Assembly: GCA_022703485.1 (NCBI GenBank) | Contig: JAKLDO010000010.1 | Span: 1 to 50,995, forward strand | Source of the DNA: a bacterium | Lineage (GTDB): Bacteria > UBP6 > UBA1177 | Direction of reading: 5' to 3' | Length of the DNA stretch: 50,995 nt | Shown: positions 9,046 to 20,630 of the stretch, piece after piece | How the letters are laid out: each line of letters starts with the position of its first letter | How positions within the stretch are numbered: the first letter of the stretch is position 1 | Notes under the pieces: model-generated | The model's database searches: none | What the model was told of the DNA's origin: nothing | What the model saw: the letters and a program-made list of their open reading frames with translations, nothing else | Translations under genes and position numbers: made by a program

Positions 9046-10269
9046 ATGAAAAGAGTAGTCGTTACCGGTATCGGTATCCATTCATGTATCGGAAATTCCA
9101 TTGACAAAGTGAGAAATTCACTTTTTAACGGAAAGAGCGGCATCGTTTTTGATAAGGTGAGAAAAGAGATGGGTTTCAGGAGCGCTCTCACTGGAAAAGT
9201 GGATATGCCGGATCTCAAAGGAAAGATCTCAAGAAGAGAACGGGTAGGCATGGCGGAGGAGGGTTTCTATTCATATGCCGCGACAGAACAGGCTTTCAGT
9301 CAGGCTAAGATAGATCTCGATTTCCTTGAAAAGAACGAAGTAGGCATACTTTACGGAAATGACAGTTCTGCAAAGGCTGTCGTTGAATCCGCAGAGATAA
9401 TGAGAGAAAAAAAGGACACCATGCTTCTTGGCAGCGGTGCGATATTCCAGGGAATGAACTCAACTGTCACGATGAACCTTGCAACCATATTCAAGCTCAG
9501 AGGCATAAATTTCACGGTCAGCGGTGCCTGTGCAAGCGGTTCCCATGCGATAGGTATCGGTTATTTCATGATAAAGCACGGATTCCAGGATATAGTTCTC
9601 TGCGGCGGTGCTCAGGAGGTAAATCCTGAATCCATGGCGAGTTTTGACGGTTTGAGCGCGTTTTCCACAAGGGAGAACGAGCCTGAAAAAGCGTCAAGAC
9701 CCTTTGATATCCACAGAGACGGTCTTGTGCCGAGCGGCGGAGCGGCTTCACTGATCCTTGAAAGCTATGAAAGCGCTGTAAAAAGAGGAGCTCCGATACT
9801 TGCTGAAGTTGCAGGTTACGGTTTTTCATCTAACGGAAGTCATATTTCAGTACCGAATGTTGACGGGCCTCTGAGATCGCTGAACATGGCGGTCGAGCAG
9901 TCCGGTCTGAAGATAACAGAGATAGATTATGTGAATGCCCATGCGACAGCTACTCCTGTCGGCGACATGAACGAAGCCAAGGCGATAGACATGGCTTTCG
10001 GAGAACACAAACCCTATATCAGCAGTACAAAATCAATGACAGGGCATGAATGCTGGATGGCAGGGGCCAGCGAAGCGGTATATTCGATAATCATGATGAA
10101 TAACGGTTTTGTAGCTCCGAACATCAACCTTACTGAACCGGGTGAAGAGGCCAGACCTCTGAGAATAACACCCGTTACGGTTGAAACGAAGGTTGACACC
10201 GTTCTTAGTAATTCGTTCGGTTTCGGCGGCACCAATTCAACGATAATATTGAAGAAATTCGTTAAATAA
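9046..10269 (+). CDS. Beta-ketoacyl-ACP synthase (FabF/KAS-II-like)
   Basis: This 407-residue condensing enzyme should extend an acyl-ACP by decarboxylative Claisen condensation with malonyl-ACP. The Cys-His-His triad is visible: Cys162 in Ser-Gly-Ala-Cys-Ala-Ser-Gly, His299 in Asn-Ala-His-Ala-Thr-Ala-Thr-Pro, and His334 in Met-Thr-Gly-His-Glu. The C-terminal Asn-Ser-Phe-Gly-Phe-Gly-Gly-Thr-Asn is intact. All catalytic residues are present, so it is not a chain-length-factor-type partner. Only one ketosynthase occurs in the operon, whereas typical aryl polyene clusters have two or more. A GGGGAGAGG ribosome-binding site lies 17 bases after the reductase stop. Confidence 0.88.
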   Translation: MKRVVVTGIGIHSCIGNSIDKVRNSLFNGKSGIVFDKVRKEMGFRSALTGKVDMPDLKGKISRRERVGMAEEGFYSYAATEQAFSQAKIDLDFLEKNEVGILYGNDSSAKAVVESAEIMREKKDTMLLGSGAIFQGMNSTVTMNLATIFKLRGINFTVSGACASGSHAIGIGYFMIKHGFQDIVLCGGAQEVNPESMASFDGLSAFSTRENEPEKASRPFDIHRDGLVPSGGAASLILESYESAVKRGAPILAEVAGYGFSSNGSHISVPNVDGPLRSLNMAVEQSGLKITEIDYVNAHATATPVGDMNEAKAIDMAFGEHKPYISSTKSMTGHECWMAGASEAVYSIIMMNNGFVAPNINLTEPGEEARPLRITPVTVETKVDTVLSNSFGFGGTNSTIILKKFVK

Positions 10270-10286
10270 CTTTTTTGAGGGGAATT

Positions 10287-10541
10287 ATGAAAAGAGAAGA
10301 GATCATTGCAAAGATCATCAGTTTTATGAGCGAAGAGTTCGAAGTTGACGCTTCTGCGATCCAGCCTGATGCAAACCTTATGCAGACACTTGACCTTGAC
10401 AGCCTTGATCTCGTCGATCTGCTTGTCATCATTGAGAAGAACTTCGGTTTCAAGGTGGAGGCGAAGGATTTCGTCAATATCAAGACATTCAACGATTTCT
10501 ATGATTATGTCTGCAGCAAACTTGAAAAACCTGCAGAATAA
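10287..10541 (+). CDS. Acyl carrier protein
   Basis: This 84-residue acidic four-helix carrier has the phosphopantetheine attachment motif Asp-Ser-Leu-Asp-Leu with Ser39. The ATG at 10287 is preferred to an in-frame TTG at 10275 because a GAGGGGA ribosome-binding site lies between them. It sits directly after the ketosynthase, so it is likely the pathway-dedicated carrier for intermediates made by the flanking reductase and synthase. Confidence 0.88.
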   Translation: MKREEIIAKIISFMSEEFEVDASAIQPDANLMQTLDLDSLDLVDLLVIIEKNFGFKVEAKDFVNIKTFNDFYDYVCSKLEKPAE

Positions 10542-10562
10542 TAAGGTCCGGGTGCTCTGCTG

Positions 10563-11429
10563 ATGTCAAAATGGACAGGAAAGAGCAGAGGTGGTTCCAT
10601 CGGATACAGGTTCTTTGATCTGTTCCTTAAATGCGGAGGTCTTCCGCTTGCTTATTTTATCCTCAGGTTCGTGGCTCTGTACTTCGTAGTCTCAGCGCCT
10701 GCTTCTGTAAGAGCAATGTATTTCTATTTCAGGAAAGGGCACGGTTACGGCAGAATAAAGAGCGCATGGAGCATTTATCTCAATTTCATAGCACTCGGAG
10801 AGACAATAATTGACAGAATGGCGGTACTGCTCGGCATGTCAGACCGTTTCTCGTTCAACTTCGAGGATGAACCGGTTCTCCGGAAAAGTGTTGAAAGCAC
10901 TGACGGCTGTATGATGGTGAGCGCTCATATCGGAAACTGGCAGGTGGCGCAGGCTTTTCTGAACAGGTTCAATAAAAACAGGGTGAATATCGTCATGCTT
11001 GATGTGGAGAACGAGAGGATCAAACAGTTCATAAAGAATTCAGCAGGCGGTGAAAATGTAAACATACTGCTTATGAACAAAGGGATGGACTATCTGCTTG
11101 ATCTGGTGAAAGCCTTTAAAAATAAAGAGGTCGTGTGTCTTCACGGTGACAGATTCCTTGAGGGTTCAAGGACAGCCGAAGTTGATTTCTTTTCAATGAA
11201 AGCTGACATGCCGCTGGGACCTTTCGCCCTTGCAGTAAAATTCAAAGTACCTGCATCGTTCACATTCGTAATGAAGACCGGAAGAAGGAATTACAGTTTC
11301 TATGCGACTGAGGCGAAAGTATATGACAGCGAGACCGCTATGCTTTCAGACTATGTTTCGGCGCTTGAGAAAATTGTAAGGAAATATCCGCTCCAGTGGT
11401 ATAATTATTATCAGTTCTGGAAGGTTTAG
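10563..11429 (+). CDS. LpxL/HtrB-like lysophospholipid acyltransferase
   Basis: This 288-residue protein has a hydrophobic N-terminal segment (about 22-48) and the family motif Ser-Ala-His-Ile-Gly-Asn-Trp-Gln, then Leu-His-Gly-Asp-Arg near 196 and Pro-Leu-Gly-Pro-Phe-Ala near 217. Relatives transfer acyl chains from ACP to membrane lipids at the inner membrane. Such enzymes are standard members of aryl polyene and flexirubin clusters, where they are thought to attach the finished polyene to a lipid. In the usual His-x4-Asp/Glu motif the acidic residue is replaced by Gln127 after His122. Activity is therefore inferred with some caution. Confidence 0.78.
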   Translation: MSKWTGKSRGGSIGYRFFDLFLKCGGLPLAYFILRFVALYFVVSAPASVRAMYFYFRKGHGYGRIKSAWSIYLNFIALGETIIDRMAVLLGMSDRFSFNFEDEPVLRKSVESTDGCMMVSAHIGNWQVAQAFLNRFNKNRVNIVMLDVENERIKQFIKNSAGGENVNILLMNKGMDYLLDLVKAFKNKEVVCLHGDRFLEGSRTAEVDFFSMKADMPLGPFALAVKFKVPASFTFVMKTGRRNYSFYATEAKVYDSETAMLSDYVSALEKIVRKYPLQWYNYYQFWKV

Positions 11430-11431
11430 TG

Positions 11432-13760
<2,329 letters not shown>

Positions 13761-13784
13761 TGTTCTGATATAACGGAGACAAAG

Positions 13785-16280
13785 ATGACTAAACCTGAGA
13801 TCAAGGACGGATCGATCTTCTTCACTGATTCCATCACCGAATCATCCACAAATCTGGAAAAGGACTTTTTCAGGTCTCTTGAGTACTGGCAGGTCAAGGA
13901 TAAGACCACGGTCAAGGAAAGGGATGCTTATTTTGCGATATCGACTGCGATAAGGCACAAACTTATCAAGAACTGGCTGAGGACGCAGAGCGAGTACAGA
14001 CGCAACAAGGCAAAAAGGGTGTACTATCTTTCGATGGAATTCCTCATGGGAAGGGTTCTTGGCAACACCTTGATCAACCTTGGAAGTTATAATGAAGCAT
14101 CCGATATCATTGAAAGGCTCGGATATAAACTTGAAGAACTGAGAGACCTTGAGCCGGACATGGGACTTGGTAACGGCGGCCTCGGAAGGCTTGCGGCCTG
14201 TTTTCTTGATTCAATGGCGACGATAGGAATTCCCGCCTATGGTTACGGTATCAGATATGAATACGGAATTTTCAAGCAGGGGATACAGAACGGTTATCAG
14301 GTCGAAGTTCCCGATAACTGGCTGAAATACGGCTGTCCGTGGGAAATATGCAGACCTGAGCTTGAATACAGAGTGAAATTCGGCGGCAAAGTAATTACGG
14401 AAAAAAGAGAGGACGGTACAGACAGATACAAATGGGTTGATACGGAAGATGTTATTGCACTCGCCTATGATGTTCCGATACCGGGATACAAGAACAGCAC
14501 TGTCAACAACCTCAGGTTATGGCAGGCAAGAAGCACGAATGAGTTCGATTTCCATTATTTCAACAGCGGAGACTACATGGCCGCAGTGAATGACAAGAAC
14601 GTGAGCGAGAACATATCTAAAGTGCTGTATCCGAACGATAACATGCATGAAGGCAAGATACTGCGTCTCAAACAGCAGTATTTCTTCGTTTCAGCGACAT
14701 TGCAGGACATTATAAAGCATTATAAGAAAAATCACGGAAAGACATTTGACGATTTTGCCGACAAAGTGGCGATACAGCTCAATGACACACACCCGAGCAT
14801 TGCGATACCTGAGCTCATGAGAATCCTAATTGATGACGAGGGCATAGAATGGAACACTGCATGGGAGATAACAAAGAAGACCTTTGCGTACACGAATCAC
14901 ACTGTTCTGCCTGAGGCTGTCGAGAAATGGGATGTTGAGATAATGGGTCCGCTTCTGCCGAGACAGCTGCAGATAATTTACGAAATCAACAGAAGATTCG
15001 TCAATGAAGCAAGGGACTTCAAAGGTTTTGATATGAGAAGGATCAAAGATGTGTCTATATTCGAGGAAAGCGGGCACAAGTTTGTGAGGATGGCCAACCT
15101 TGCGATAATCGGAAGCCATTCGGTCAACGGTGTAAGCGCACTCCATACGGAAATACTCAAGAATGACATTTTCAGGGATTTCCATGAGCTTTTCCCCGGC
15201 AAGATAAACAACAAGACAAACGGTATAACTCCCAGAAGATGGCTGAAAAAGGCGAATCCTTTCCTTGCCGGCATCATAACAGCAAAGATCGGTGACGCAT
15301 GGGTCAAAGACCTGTATGAGCTGAAGAAGCTTGAACCGCTGGCTAACGATCCGGCTTTTCACAAAATATGGAACGATGCCAAATCATGTGCAAAAGAACA
15401 GCTCAAGGTGTATGTGAAAAAAGAGATGGGGTTTGACATCAATGTAGATATGATGTTCGATGTGCAGGTCAAGAGAATGCATGAATACAAAAGGCAGCTT
15501 CTTAATGTACTTCATGCGATCACGCTTTACAACAGGATAAAAAAGAACCCGTCAGGTGATTTTGTCCCACGCACAAAGATATTCGGCGGAAAGGCGGCGC
15601 CGGGATACTATGTTTCAAAACAGATCATCAAGCTGATAAATTCAGTTTCTAAAATTGTAAATAACGACCCTGAGGTCAATAAGCTCCTCAATGTCTTTTT
15701 CTTTCCTAATTATTCGGTATCAATGGCTGAAAAGGTCATTCCGGCAAGCGAGCTTTCAGAGCAGATATCAACGGCCGGTTTCGAGGCTAGCGGTACCGGC
15801 AACATGAAGTTCATGCTTAACGGAGCGCTTACTGTAGGAACTCTGGATGGCGCCAATGTGGAGATGCTTGAAGAGGTAGGTAATGACAACATATTCATTT
15901 TCGGATTGAAAGCTGCTGAAGTTAAAGATATGAAGCTTTCCGGCTACAATCCGAGGGCGATATATGAATCTGATGCAGAACTTAAAGAGGTTCTCGATCT
16001 TATCAGAACGGACCATTTCAATAAGGATGAACCCGGTATATTCTCACATCTGTTCAATGATCTCGTCACTTACGGTGACAACTATATGCTGCTTGCCGAT
16101 TACAGGTCTTATGTCAATACACAGGATAAAGTTGATGAGGTATATAGGAAGAGATCGGAATGGACAAGGATGTCAATACTCAATACTGCAAGGAGCGGAA
16201 AGTTCTCTTCAGACCGCACTATAAGGGAATATGTCGAGGATATATGGGGTGTAAAGCCTGTAAATGTAAATTTTGAATGA
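13785..16280 (+). CDS. glgP: Glycogen/starch/alpha-glucan phosphorylase
   Basis: This 831-residue cytoplasmic enzyme releases glucose-1-phosphate from alpha-1,4-glucans. Length and sequence match the GT35 family throughout: Tyr-Leu-Ser-Met-Glu-Phe-Leu-Met-Gly-Arg near 85, Leu-Gly-Asn-Gly-Gly-Leu-Gly-Arg-Leu-Ala-Ala-Cys near 126, Asn-Asp-Thr-His-Pro near 334, and the PLP-binding site Gly-Thr-Gly-Asn-Met-Lys with Lys675. A CGGAGA ribosome-binding site precedes the ATG. It is flanked by two lipoprotein genes and overlaps or abuts the downstream one, but no other glycogen gene is nearby. Confidence 0.95.
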   Translation: MTKPEIKDGSIFFTDSITESSTNLEKDFFRSLEYWQVKDKTTVKERDAYFAISTAIRHKLIKNWLRTQSEYRRNKAKRVYYLSMEFLMGRVLGNTLINLGSYNEASDIIERLGYKLEELRDLEPDMGLGNGGLGRLAACFLDSMATIGIPAYGYGIRYEYGIFKQGIQNGYQVEVPDNWLKYGCPWEICRPELEYRVKFGGKVITEKREDGTDRYKWVDTEDVIALAYDVPIPGYKNSTVNNLRLWQARSTNEFDFHYFNSGDYMAAVNDKNVSENISKVLYPNDNMHEGKILRLKQQYFFVSATLQDIIKHYKKNHGKTFDDFADKVAIQLNDTHPSIAIPELMRILIDDEGIEWNTAWEITKKTFAYTNHTVLPEAVEKWDVEIMGPLLPRQLQIIYEINRRFVNEARDFKGFDMRRIKDVSIFEESGHKFVRMANLAIIGSHSVNGVSALHTEILKNDIFRDFHELFPGKINNKTNGITPRRWLKKANPFLAGIITAKIGDAWVKDLYELKKLEPLANDPAFHKIWNDAKSCAKEQLKVYVKKEMGFDINVDMMFDVQVKRMHEYKRQLLNVLHAITLYNRIKKNPSGDFVPRTKIFGGKAAPGYYVSKQIIKLINSVSKIVNNDPEVNKLLNVFFFPNYSVSMAEKVIPASELSEQISTAGFEASGTGNMKFMLNGALTVGTLDGANVEMLEEVGNDNIFIFGLKAAEVKDMKLSGYNPRAIYESDAELKEVLDLIRTDHFNKDEPGIFSHLFNDLVTYGDNYMLLADYRSYVNTQDKVDEVYRKRSEWTRMSILNTARSGKFSSDRTIREYVEDIWGVKPVNVNFE

Positions 16281-16291
16281 TAAGAGGTCCG

Positions 16292-17170
16292 ATGAAAGTT
16301 CTTTTCTTTGCAGCGGTTATCATTTTTCTTGCAGGATGTTCTGAAAAGCCGGTCAGTAATGCGGATGTGCCGGATGCTCAAACGCCTGAAAAGAAGATGG
16401 AGACAGGTCCCGCTCCTGTCGAGAAAGCTCCTTCTGCTGAAGAGGAGTCCCCTGACATTTCCGATGACCTTAAAAAGCTTAGAAAAGTTCCTGGTGAAGA
16501 GGGTGCCGGAGACTGTACCGGTTTCGTTGACAGGGACGGGGACGGGTTCGGAACGGATGAAAAAACGGTGAAATTCGACTGTTCCGGTCCTGCACCTGTA
16601 GGATATTCCAAGGAAAGCGGAGACTGCAACGACGGCAGCAGATACATACACCCGAAAGTAGAAGAGATATGCAACGGATTTGATGACAACTGTGACGGGG
16701 TTTCGGATCCGGAAGATTCAAAAGACTGCAACAGATATTATGCTGATAGCGATGAGGATGGATACGGCGCAGGAGAACCGAAATGTCTCTGTGTCTCGGT
16801 CAGGGACTATCCTACTCTTGAGGCAGGCGACTGCGATGACAGCAACAGAAAGGTCTATCCCGGCGGAAAGGAATCCTGCAACGGGCTTGATGATAACTGC
16901 AACGGCGAAGTGGATGAAGGCGAGGATGTAAAGGATTGCAGGGCTTTTTATGTTGATAATGACGGTGACGGATACGGATATGACAGCAAAAGCAGATGTC
17001 TATGCAAAGCTACCGGAATGTACAAAGCCGAGATGATCGGCGACTGCAACGATAGCAATCCCGGAACACATCCCGGAGCAAGAGAGTTTTTTGACAGTAT
17101 AGATAACAATTGCAACGGTGTCGTGGACGAAAATCCGGGTGTTCCGTACCATCACAAAGATCAAAAGTAA
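16292..17170 (+). CDS. Lipoprotein with MopE-type metal-binding repeats
   Basis: This 292-residue lipoprotein has a clear lipobox, Leu-Ala-Gly-Cys, at about 13-16. After a Pro/Glu-rich linker there are three repeats, each combining an Asp-x-Asp-x-Asp-Gly calcium-loop-like segment with Gly-Asp-Cys-Asn/Asp-Asp and Glu-x-Cys-Asn-Gly-x-Asp-Asp-Asn-Cys (about 75-280). This is the MopE/putative metal-binding motif family, common in Myxococcota and deltaproteobacteria. The ATG at 16292 is chosen because AAGAGG lies four bases upstream. A start at 16277 would overlap the glgP stop as ATGA. It may be cotranscribed with glgP. The function is unknown beyond likely calcium or copper binding at the envelope. 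Confidence 0.8.
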   Translation: MKVLFFAAVIIFLAGCSEKPVSNADVPDAQTPEKKMETGPAPVEKAPSAEEESPDISDDLKKLRKVPGEEGAGDCTGFVDRDGDGFGTDEKTVKFDCSGPAPVGYSKESGDCNDGSRYIHPKVEEICNGFDDNCDGVSDPEDSKDCNRYYADSDEDGYGAGEPKCLCVSVRDYPTLEAGDCDDSNRKVYPGGKESCNGLDDNCNGEVDEGEDVKDCRAFYVDNDGDGYGYDSKSRCLCKATGMYKAEMIGDCNDSNPGTHPGAREFFDSIDNNCNGVVDENPGVPYHHKDQK

Positions 17171-17192
17171 TTATCCTTTCATTTTTTTACGC

Positions 17193-17221
17193 TTGACATT
17201 GAGCAATGATAAAATTAGCAT
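17193..17221 (+). promoter_or_regulatory. Sigma-70-like promoter
   Basis: Consensus TTGACA (17193-17198) and TAGCAT (17216-17221) are spaced by 17 bases, 32 bases before the next start codon. Confidence 0.5.
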
Positions 17222-17253
17222 ATGAATGTCATAAAATTTTACAGGAGATTCCA

Positions 17254-19635
17254 ATGATAAGAATACTGATTACAATTGCTGTTATTATGCTTTCAGGATC
17301 GATCTTTGCAAAAGGAGCGTTCGTCCCTGCCGGAGACCAGTTGTTCTTTCCTGCGAGTTTCGATTCTCTGCTATCAATGAAAGCTGACAATAACGGAAAT
17401 GTTTATGTCGGATATGTCGAAGACATTTTTTATCTGTCAATTGCGAAATTTGATGGCGGCAGCTGGGATTATGTGGGTCCCAAAAAATTCTCCGGAAAAA
17501 TAGGTAATGAGAGAAATCAATATGATGCTTCAAATAAAATCTATGTTTCTTTTAATCTTGATAATAAAGGAGTTCCTTATGCTGTTTTTCCTGTTGCAGG
17601 CACATACCGTCTAAGAGTGATGAAATATGACAGTGAAGGAAAGATATGGAAAAATACGATAGGTGACGATGTCGCAGATTTTAAGATAAGAGATACTGAT
17701 ATTTCTTTCAGTCCTGAAAATATTCCATATGTTGCATTCAGCGGCTGTTCTTCTGACAGTTGCAAAAAGTATCTTGAAGAATCAGATTATGAGTATATTT
17801 ACTATACCGCAAATATTATGAAGCATCTCGGAAATGACTGGCTGTATGTTGGAGAGCCAATGTTCAGCTTCAATGAAGAATTCCCGATGGCATCATCATG
17901 CAGCTCAATGGTCTTTGACAGCAAAAACACACCTTATGCCGTGTATTATGATAATGATGGTGTAAAAGTTATTAAATTCAATGGAACAGACTGGGTGCAG
18001 GTCGGTGACTATCTTCCCGCAGGAGGAAGTCTTTTGATCGACAGTTCTGACAATTTGTATTTTGGAATGCATTCCGGATTTTATAAGTACAGCGACGGAA
18101 AATGGAGCCGCCTTTTTGAAATAGCTTCCCAGTGGGGAGCATCTTATGCGATATTTGATGATATTATTTATACGGCATTTTCAAAAAAAACAGATGATGA
18201 AGGAAGTTCCATATTAAAAGTCGGGGTTAAAAAATATTATGACGGAAATCTTGAAATAGTGGGAGATGAAGAGTTTTTTGCGGTAGGTTACGAGACAAGA
18301 ATTACAGTAGACAGTGAAGGAATACCTTATGTGGCTTTTAGAGGTGTCAACGGACTTGAAGTCATGAAGTTCGATCCTGATGCTGAACCTGAGAGCGGTC
18401 CGGATGAGATCGATGAGAGCAAACTTGATGACGGGACTGGAAAGTTCGAGGAGATGGACAGTTCTTTCTTTCCGGAAGATGTTAATTTCATTGAACTGAA
18501 ACCTGATAGCTCAGGAAATATTTTTGCAGGGTATACTCAAAATCGCGCATACTCTGTAGCAGAATTTGACGGTAATGAATGGCGGAACCTGGGCGAAACA
18601 AATATTTCAAACTGGGATATGATTGACAACTCTGATTTTAAATTCTTTTCATCAATATCTTTAGCAGTAGGCGCTGATGGAAAAGTCTATGCATCTTTTT
18701 CTGCGGTTGAAAAGTCAATTGAAAAAAGGCTTGTCGTAATGGAATATGATAATGCTTTTGACTCATGGGATTATGTCGGTGAAAAAGGGTTTAGAAATGC
18801 GCTTGTAAATTCAACATCGCTTGCGGTGAATTCTAAAGGTGAACTGTACGTTGCATTTGCCGACTGTTCGGGTGAATGTGCCGAAGAGAATAATGATAAT
18901 ATTATAGCTCCGGCAAGTGTTTTGAAATATAGCAAAGGCAGCTGGAATCTTGTCGGAGATCAGAACTTTACTTATGATGATGCCGCGCCTGAAAGTTTAA
19001 GTTTTGATGCAGAGGATACGCCTTATTTGGTTGCTGATGGTATAATGAAATTTAACAGTCAGGAATGGGGAAATGCAGGATATCTGCCGGAATATGATTA
19101 CGGGGAATGGAAAAGAGTGCTTTTCAGTAACGGAAAGTTGCGCTTTGCCTGTTCACAGTATGCAGTACTTGAATTAAAGGATAATGTATGGAACGCAGTA
19201 TCCGAATATGAGTGGAAAGTTGAAGGGTGCAATGGTGAGACAGGCGAGGGATGTGATCAGTTATTTATTTCAGATTGTGCAGTTGACAGTTACGGCGTGC
19301 TGTATTTCATTGAGCATTATTATGCTGTGGGTCCGAGCAGTCTCGAAGTTACGCTTACGCCTAAGAGGTATTACAATGGGAAGATCGAAAAATTCAGTGC
19401 TATAAACGATACTTTTCATGGAGGAAATGTTTTCAGTCTTATAACAGATAGCTCTGATAATCTGTACTTGTCGGTTGTTAATGGAGATGGAGGAGAGGGA
19501 GTAAGGATTTTAAAATATACAAGCCGAAATGAGCATGTTACTGAAGAAGATGAAGACTCTGATGAAGATGTTGATGAACAGGATGAAAGCATTGAAAATA
19601 AAGGTTCAGGGTGTTCAGTGATTATTGCGGGCTAG
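17254..19635 (+). CDS. Secreted beta-propeller-like repeat protein with C-terminal Gly-Cys-Ser motif
   Basis: This 793-residue protein starts at the ATG at 17254, which has AGGAGA upstream. That start yields a clean signal peptide cleaved near Ala19. A start at 17206 would bury it. The body is a set of short repeats with the recurring pattern Asp-x-x-Gly-x-x-Tyr-Val-x-Phe followed by Lys-Phe-x-Gly-x-x-Trp-x-x-Val-Gly, arranged as two halves (about 20-375 and 410-750) joined by an acidic linker. This suggests one or two beta-propellers, but I do not recognise an enzyme. The tail is Glu/Asp-rich and ends Gly-Ser-Gly-Cys-Ser-Val-Ile-Ile-Ala-Gly, with no membrane helix. Its stop shares the CTAG at 19632-19635 with the convergent ribD stop. 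Confidence 0.72.
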   Translation: MIRILITIAVIMLSGSIFAKGAFVPAGDQLFFPASFDSLLSMKADNNGNVYVGYVEDIFYLSIAKFDGGSWDYVGPKKFSGKIGNERNQYDASNKIYVSFNLDNKGVPYAVFPVAGTYRLRVMKYDSEGKIWKNTIGDDVADFKIRDTDISFSPENIPYVAFSGCSSDSCKKYLEESDYEYIYYTANIMKHLGNDWLYVGEPMFSFNEEFPMASSCSSMVFDSKNTPYAVYYDNDGVKVIKFNGTDWVQVGDYLPAGGSLLIDSSDNLYFGMHSGFYKYSDGKWSRLFEIASQWGASYAIFDDIIYTAFSKKTDDEGSSILKVGVKKYYDGNLEIVGDEEFFAVGYETRITVDSEGIPYVAFRGVNGLEVMKFDPDAEPESGPDEIDESKLDDGTGKFEEMDSSFFPEDVNFIELKPDSSGNIFAGYTQNRAYSVAEFDGNEWRNLGETNISNWDMIDNSDFKFFSSISLAVGADGKVYASFSAVEKSIEKRLVVMEYDNAFDSWDYVGEKGFRNALVNSTSLAVNSKGELYVAFADCSGECAEENNDNIIAPASVLKYSKGSWNLVGDQNFTYDDAAPESLSFDAEDTPYLVADGIMKFNSQEWGNAGYLPEYDYGEWKRVLFSNGKLRFACSQYAVLELKDNVWNAVSEYEWKVEGCNGETGEGCDQLFISDCAVDSYGVLYFIEHYYAVGPSSLEVTLTPKRYYNGKIEKFSAINDTFHGGNVFSLITDSSDNLYLSVVNGDGGEGVRILKYTSRNEHVTEEDEDSDEDVDEQDESIENKGSGCSVIIAG

Positions 19636-20630
19636 CTTTTCCTGAAGATCTGTAGAATATCCTCTCCCAGATCTTTTTCATCTTTGAGAATGAATTGAGA
19701 GTTAAACAGGGTTTGTGTCTCTTCGTTGAACAGTTTTACGCCGCGACCGAAGACTTTTTCAGATGTGATGATGTGGAACTCGTCTATCATGTTTTCAAGG
19801 ATGAACGACCTGATGAGGTTCGCTCCGCCTTCGAGAAGGACTGAATTTATCTTATTTTCCGTCCATAGCTTTAGCAGTGCTTTTTCAATAACCGGTTCAG
19901 TAATTATTAACGGATCTCTTTTCAAGATCTGTGCATCAGGATCGATCTGAGAACCATAGCTGAAGATCACAGGTCTCGGATCGTCTCCTGCAACTTCACG
20001 GACGGTAAGAAGCGGATCGTCAACATTAACCGTATTTGCTCCTACAGCTACAGCCATGTGAGATGCCCGGAGCGAATGAACATGGACTTTTGCAGCATGT
20101 CCTGTAATAAGAGTCTGTTTTCCCGGAGCATCTGTAATGTAACCGTCTTTTGACACGGCCATTTTTGCTGTCACCCAGGGCCTGTTAGATCGTACTGTTT
20201 TGAAAAAGAATCTGTTTATCTCCTCAACGGAAGATGCAAATTTATCAAGGAACTCCACCTCGACCCCGTTATCAGAAAGGAAACATGCACCGTTGCAGGC
20301 TTTTCCGTTCTCCTCTTTTTTTGCAATGAACACTTTTTTTATGCCGGCTTTCAATATCGCGTGACTGCAAGGAGGTGTCCTGCCGAAATGATTGCAGGGT
20401 TCAAGTGTTACGGCCATCATTAAACCCTGTGCCTTGAAATCTATTTTTCTGAGAGCGTCCACTTCAGCATGGTCGCATCCGTATGCACATGTTCTGCCTT
20501 CCGCGATGATATTCCCTCCACTGTCAAAGATAACAGCTCCCACCATGGGGTTGGGATATGTTTTCACTGAACATTCAAGCGAGAGCCCGACAGCCCTCGA
20601 CATCATATTTTCGGCTATTTTACTGCACAT
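19632..20630 (-). CDS. ribD: Bifunctional riboflavin deaminase/reductase RibD
   Basis: This 332-residue protein carries out the second and third steps of riboflavin synthesis. The N-terminal deaminase domain has His54-Ala-Glu56 and the zinc ligands in Glu-Pro-Cys79 and Gly-Arg-Thr-Pro-Pro-Cys88. The C-terminal domain is the RibD reductase (about 148-330), with a Leu-Leu-Glu-Gly-Gly-Ala-Asn-Leu segment. The start overlaps the end of the upstream gene by 11 bases, which suggests translational coupling at the end of the translation operon. No other rib gene is in the window. Confidence 0.92.
   Translation of the reverse strand: MCSKIAENMMSRAVGLSLECSVKTYPNPMVGAVIFDSGGNIIAEGRTCAYGCDHAEVDALRKIDFKAQGLMMAVTLEPCNHFGRTPPCSHAILKAGIKKVFIAKKEENGKACNGACFLSDNGVEVEFLDKFASSVEEINRFFFKTVRSNRPWVTAKMAVSKDGYITDAPGKQTLITGHAAKVHVHSLRASHMAVAVGANTVNVDDPLLTVREVAGDDPRPVIFSYGSQIDPDAQILKRDPLIITEPVIEKALLKLWTENKINSVLLEGGANLIRSFILENMIDEFHIITSEKVFGRGVKLFNEETQTLFNSQFILKDEKDLGEDILQIFRKS

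Noticed and set aside
14826..15362. Antisense 178-codon frame inside glycogen phosphorylase
   Set aside because: It is opposite a highly conserved catalytic region and is explained by codon bias of the real gene.
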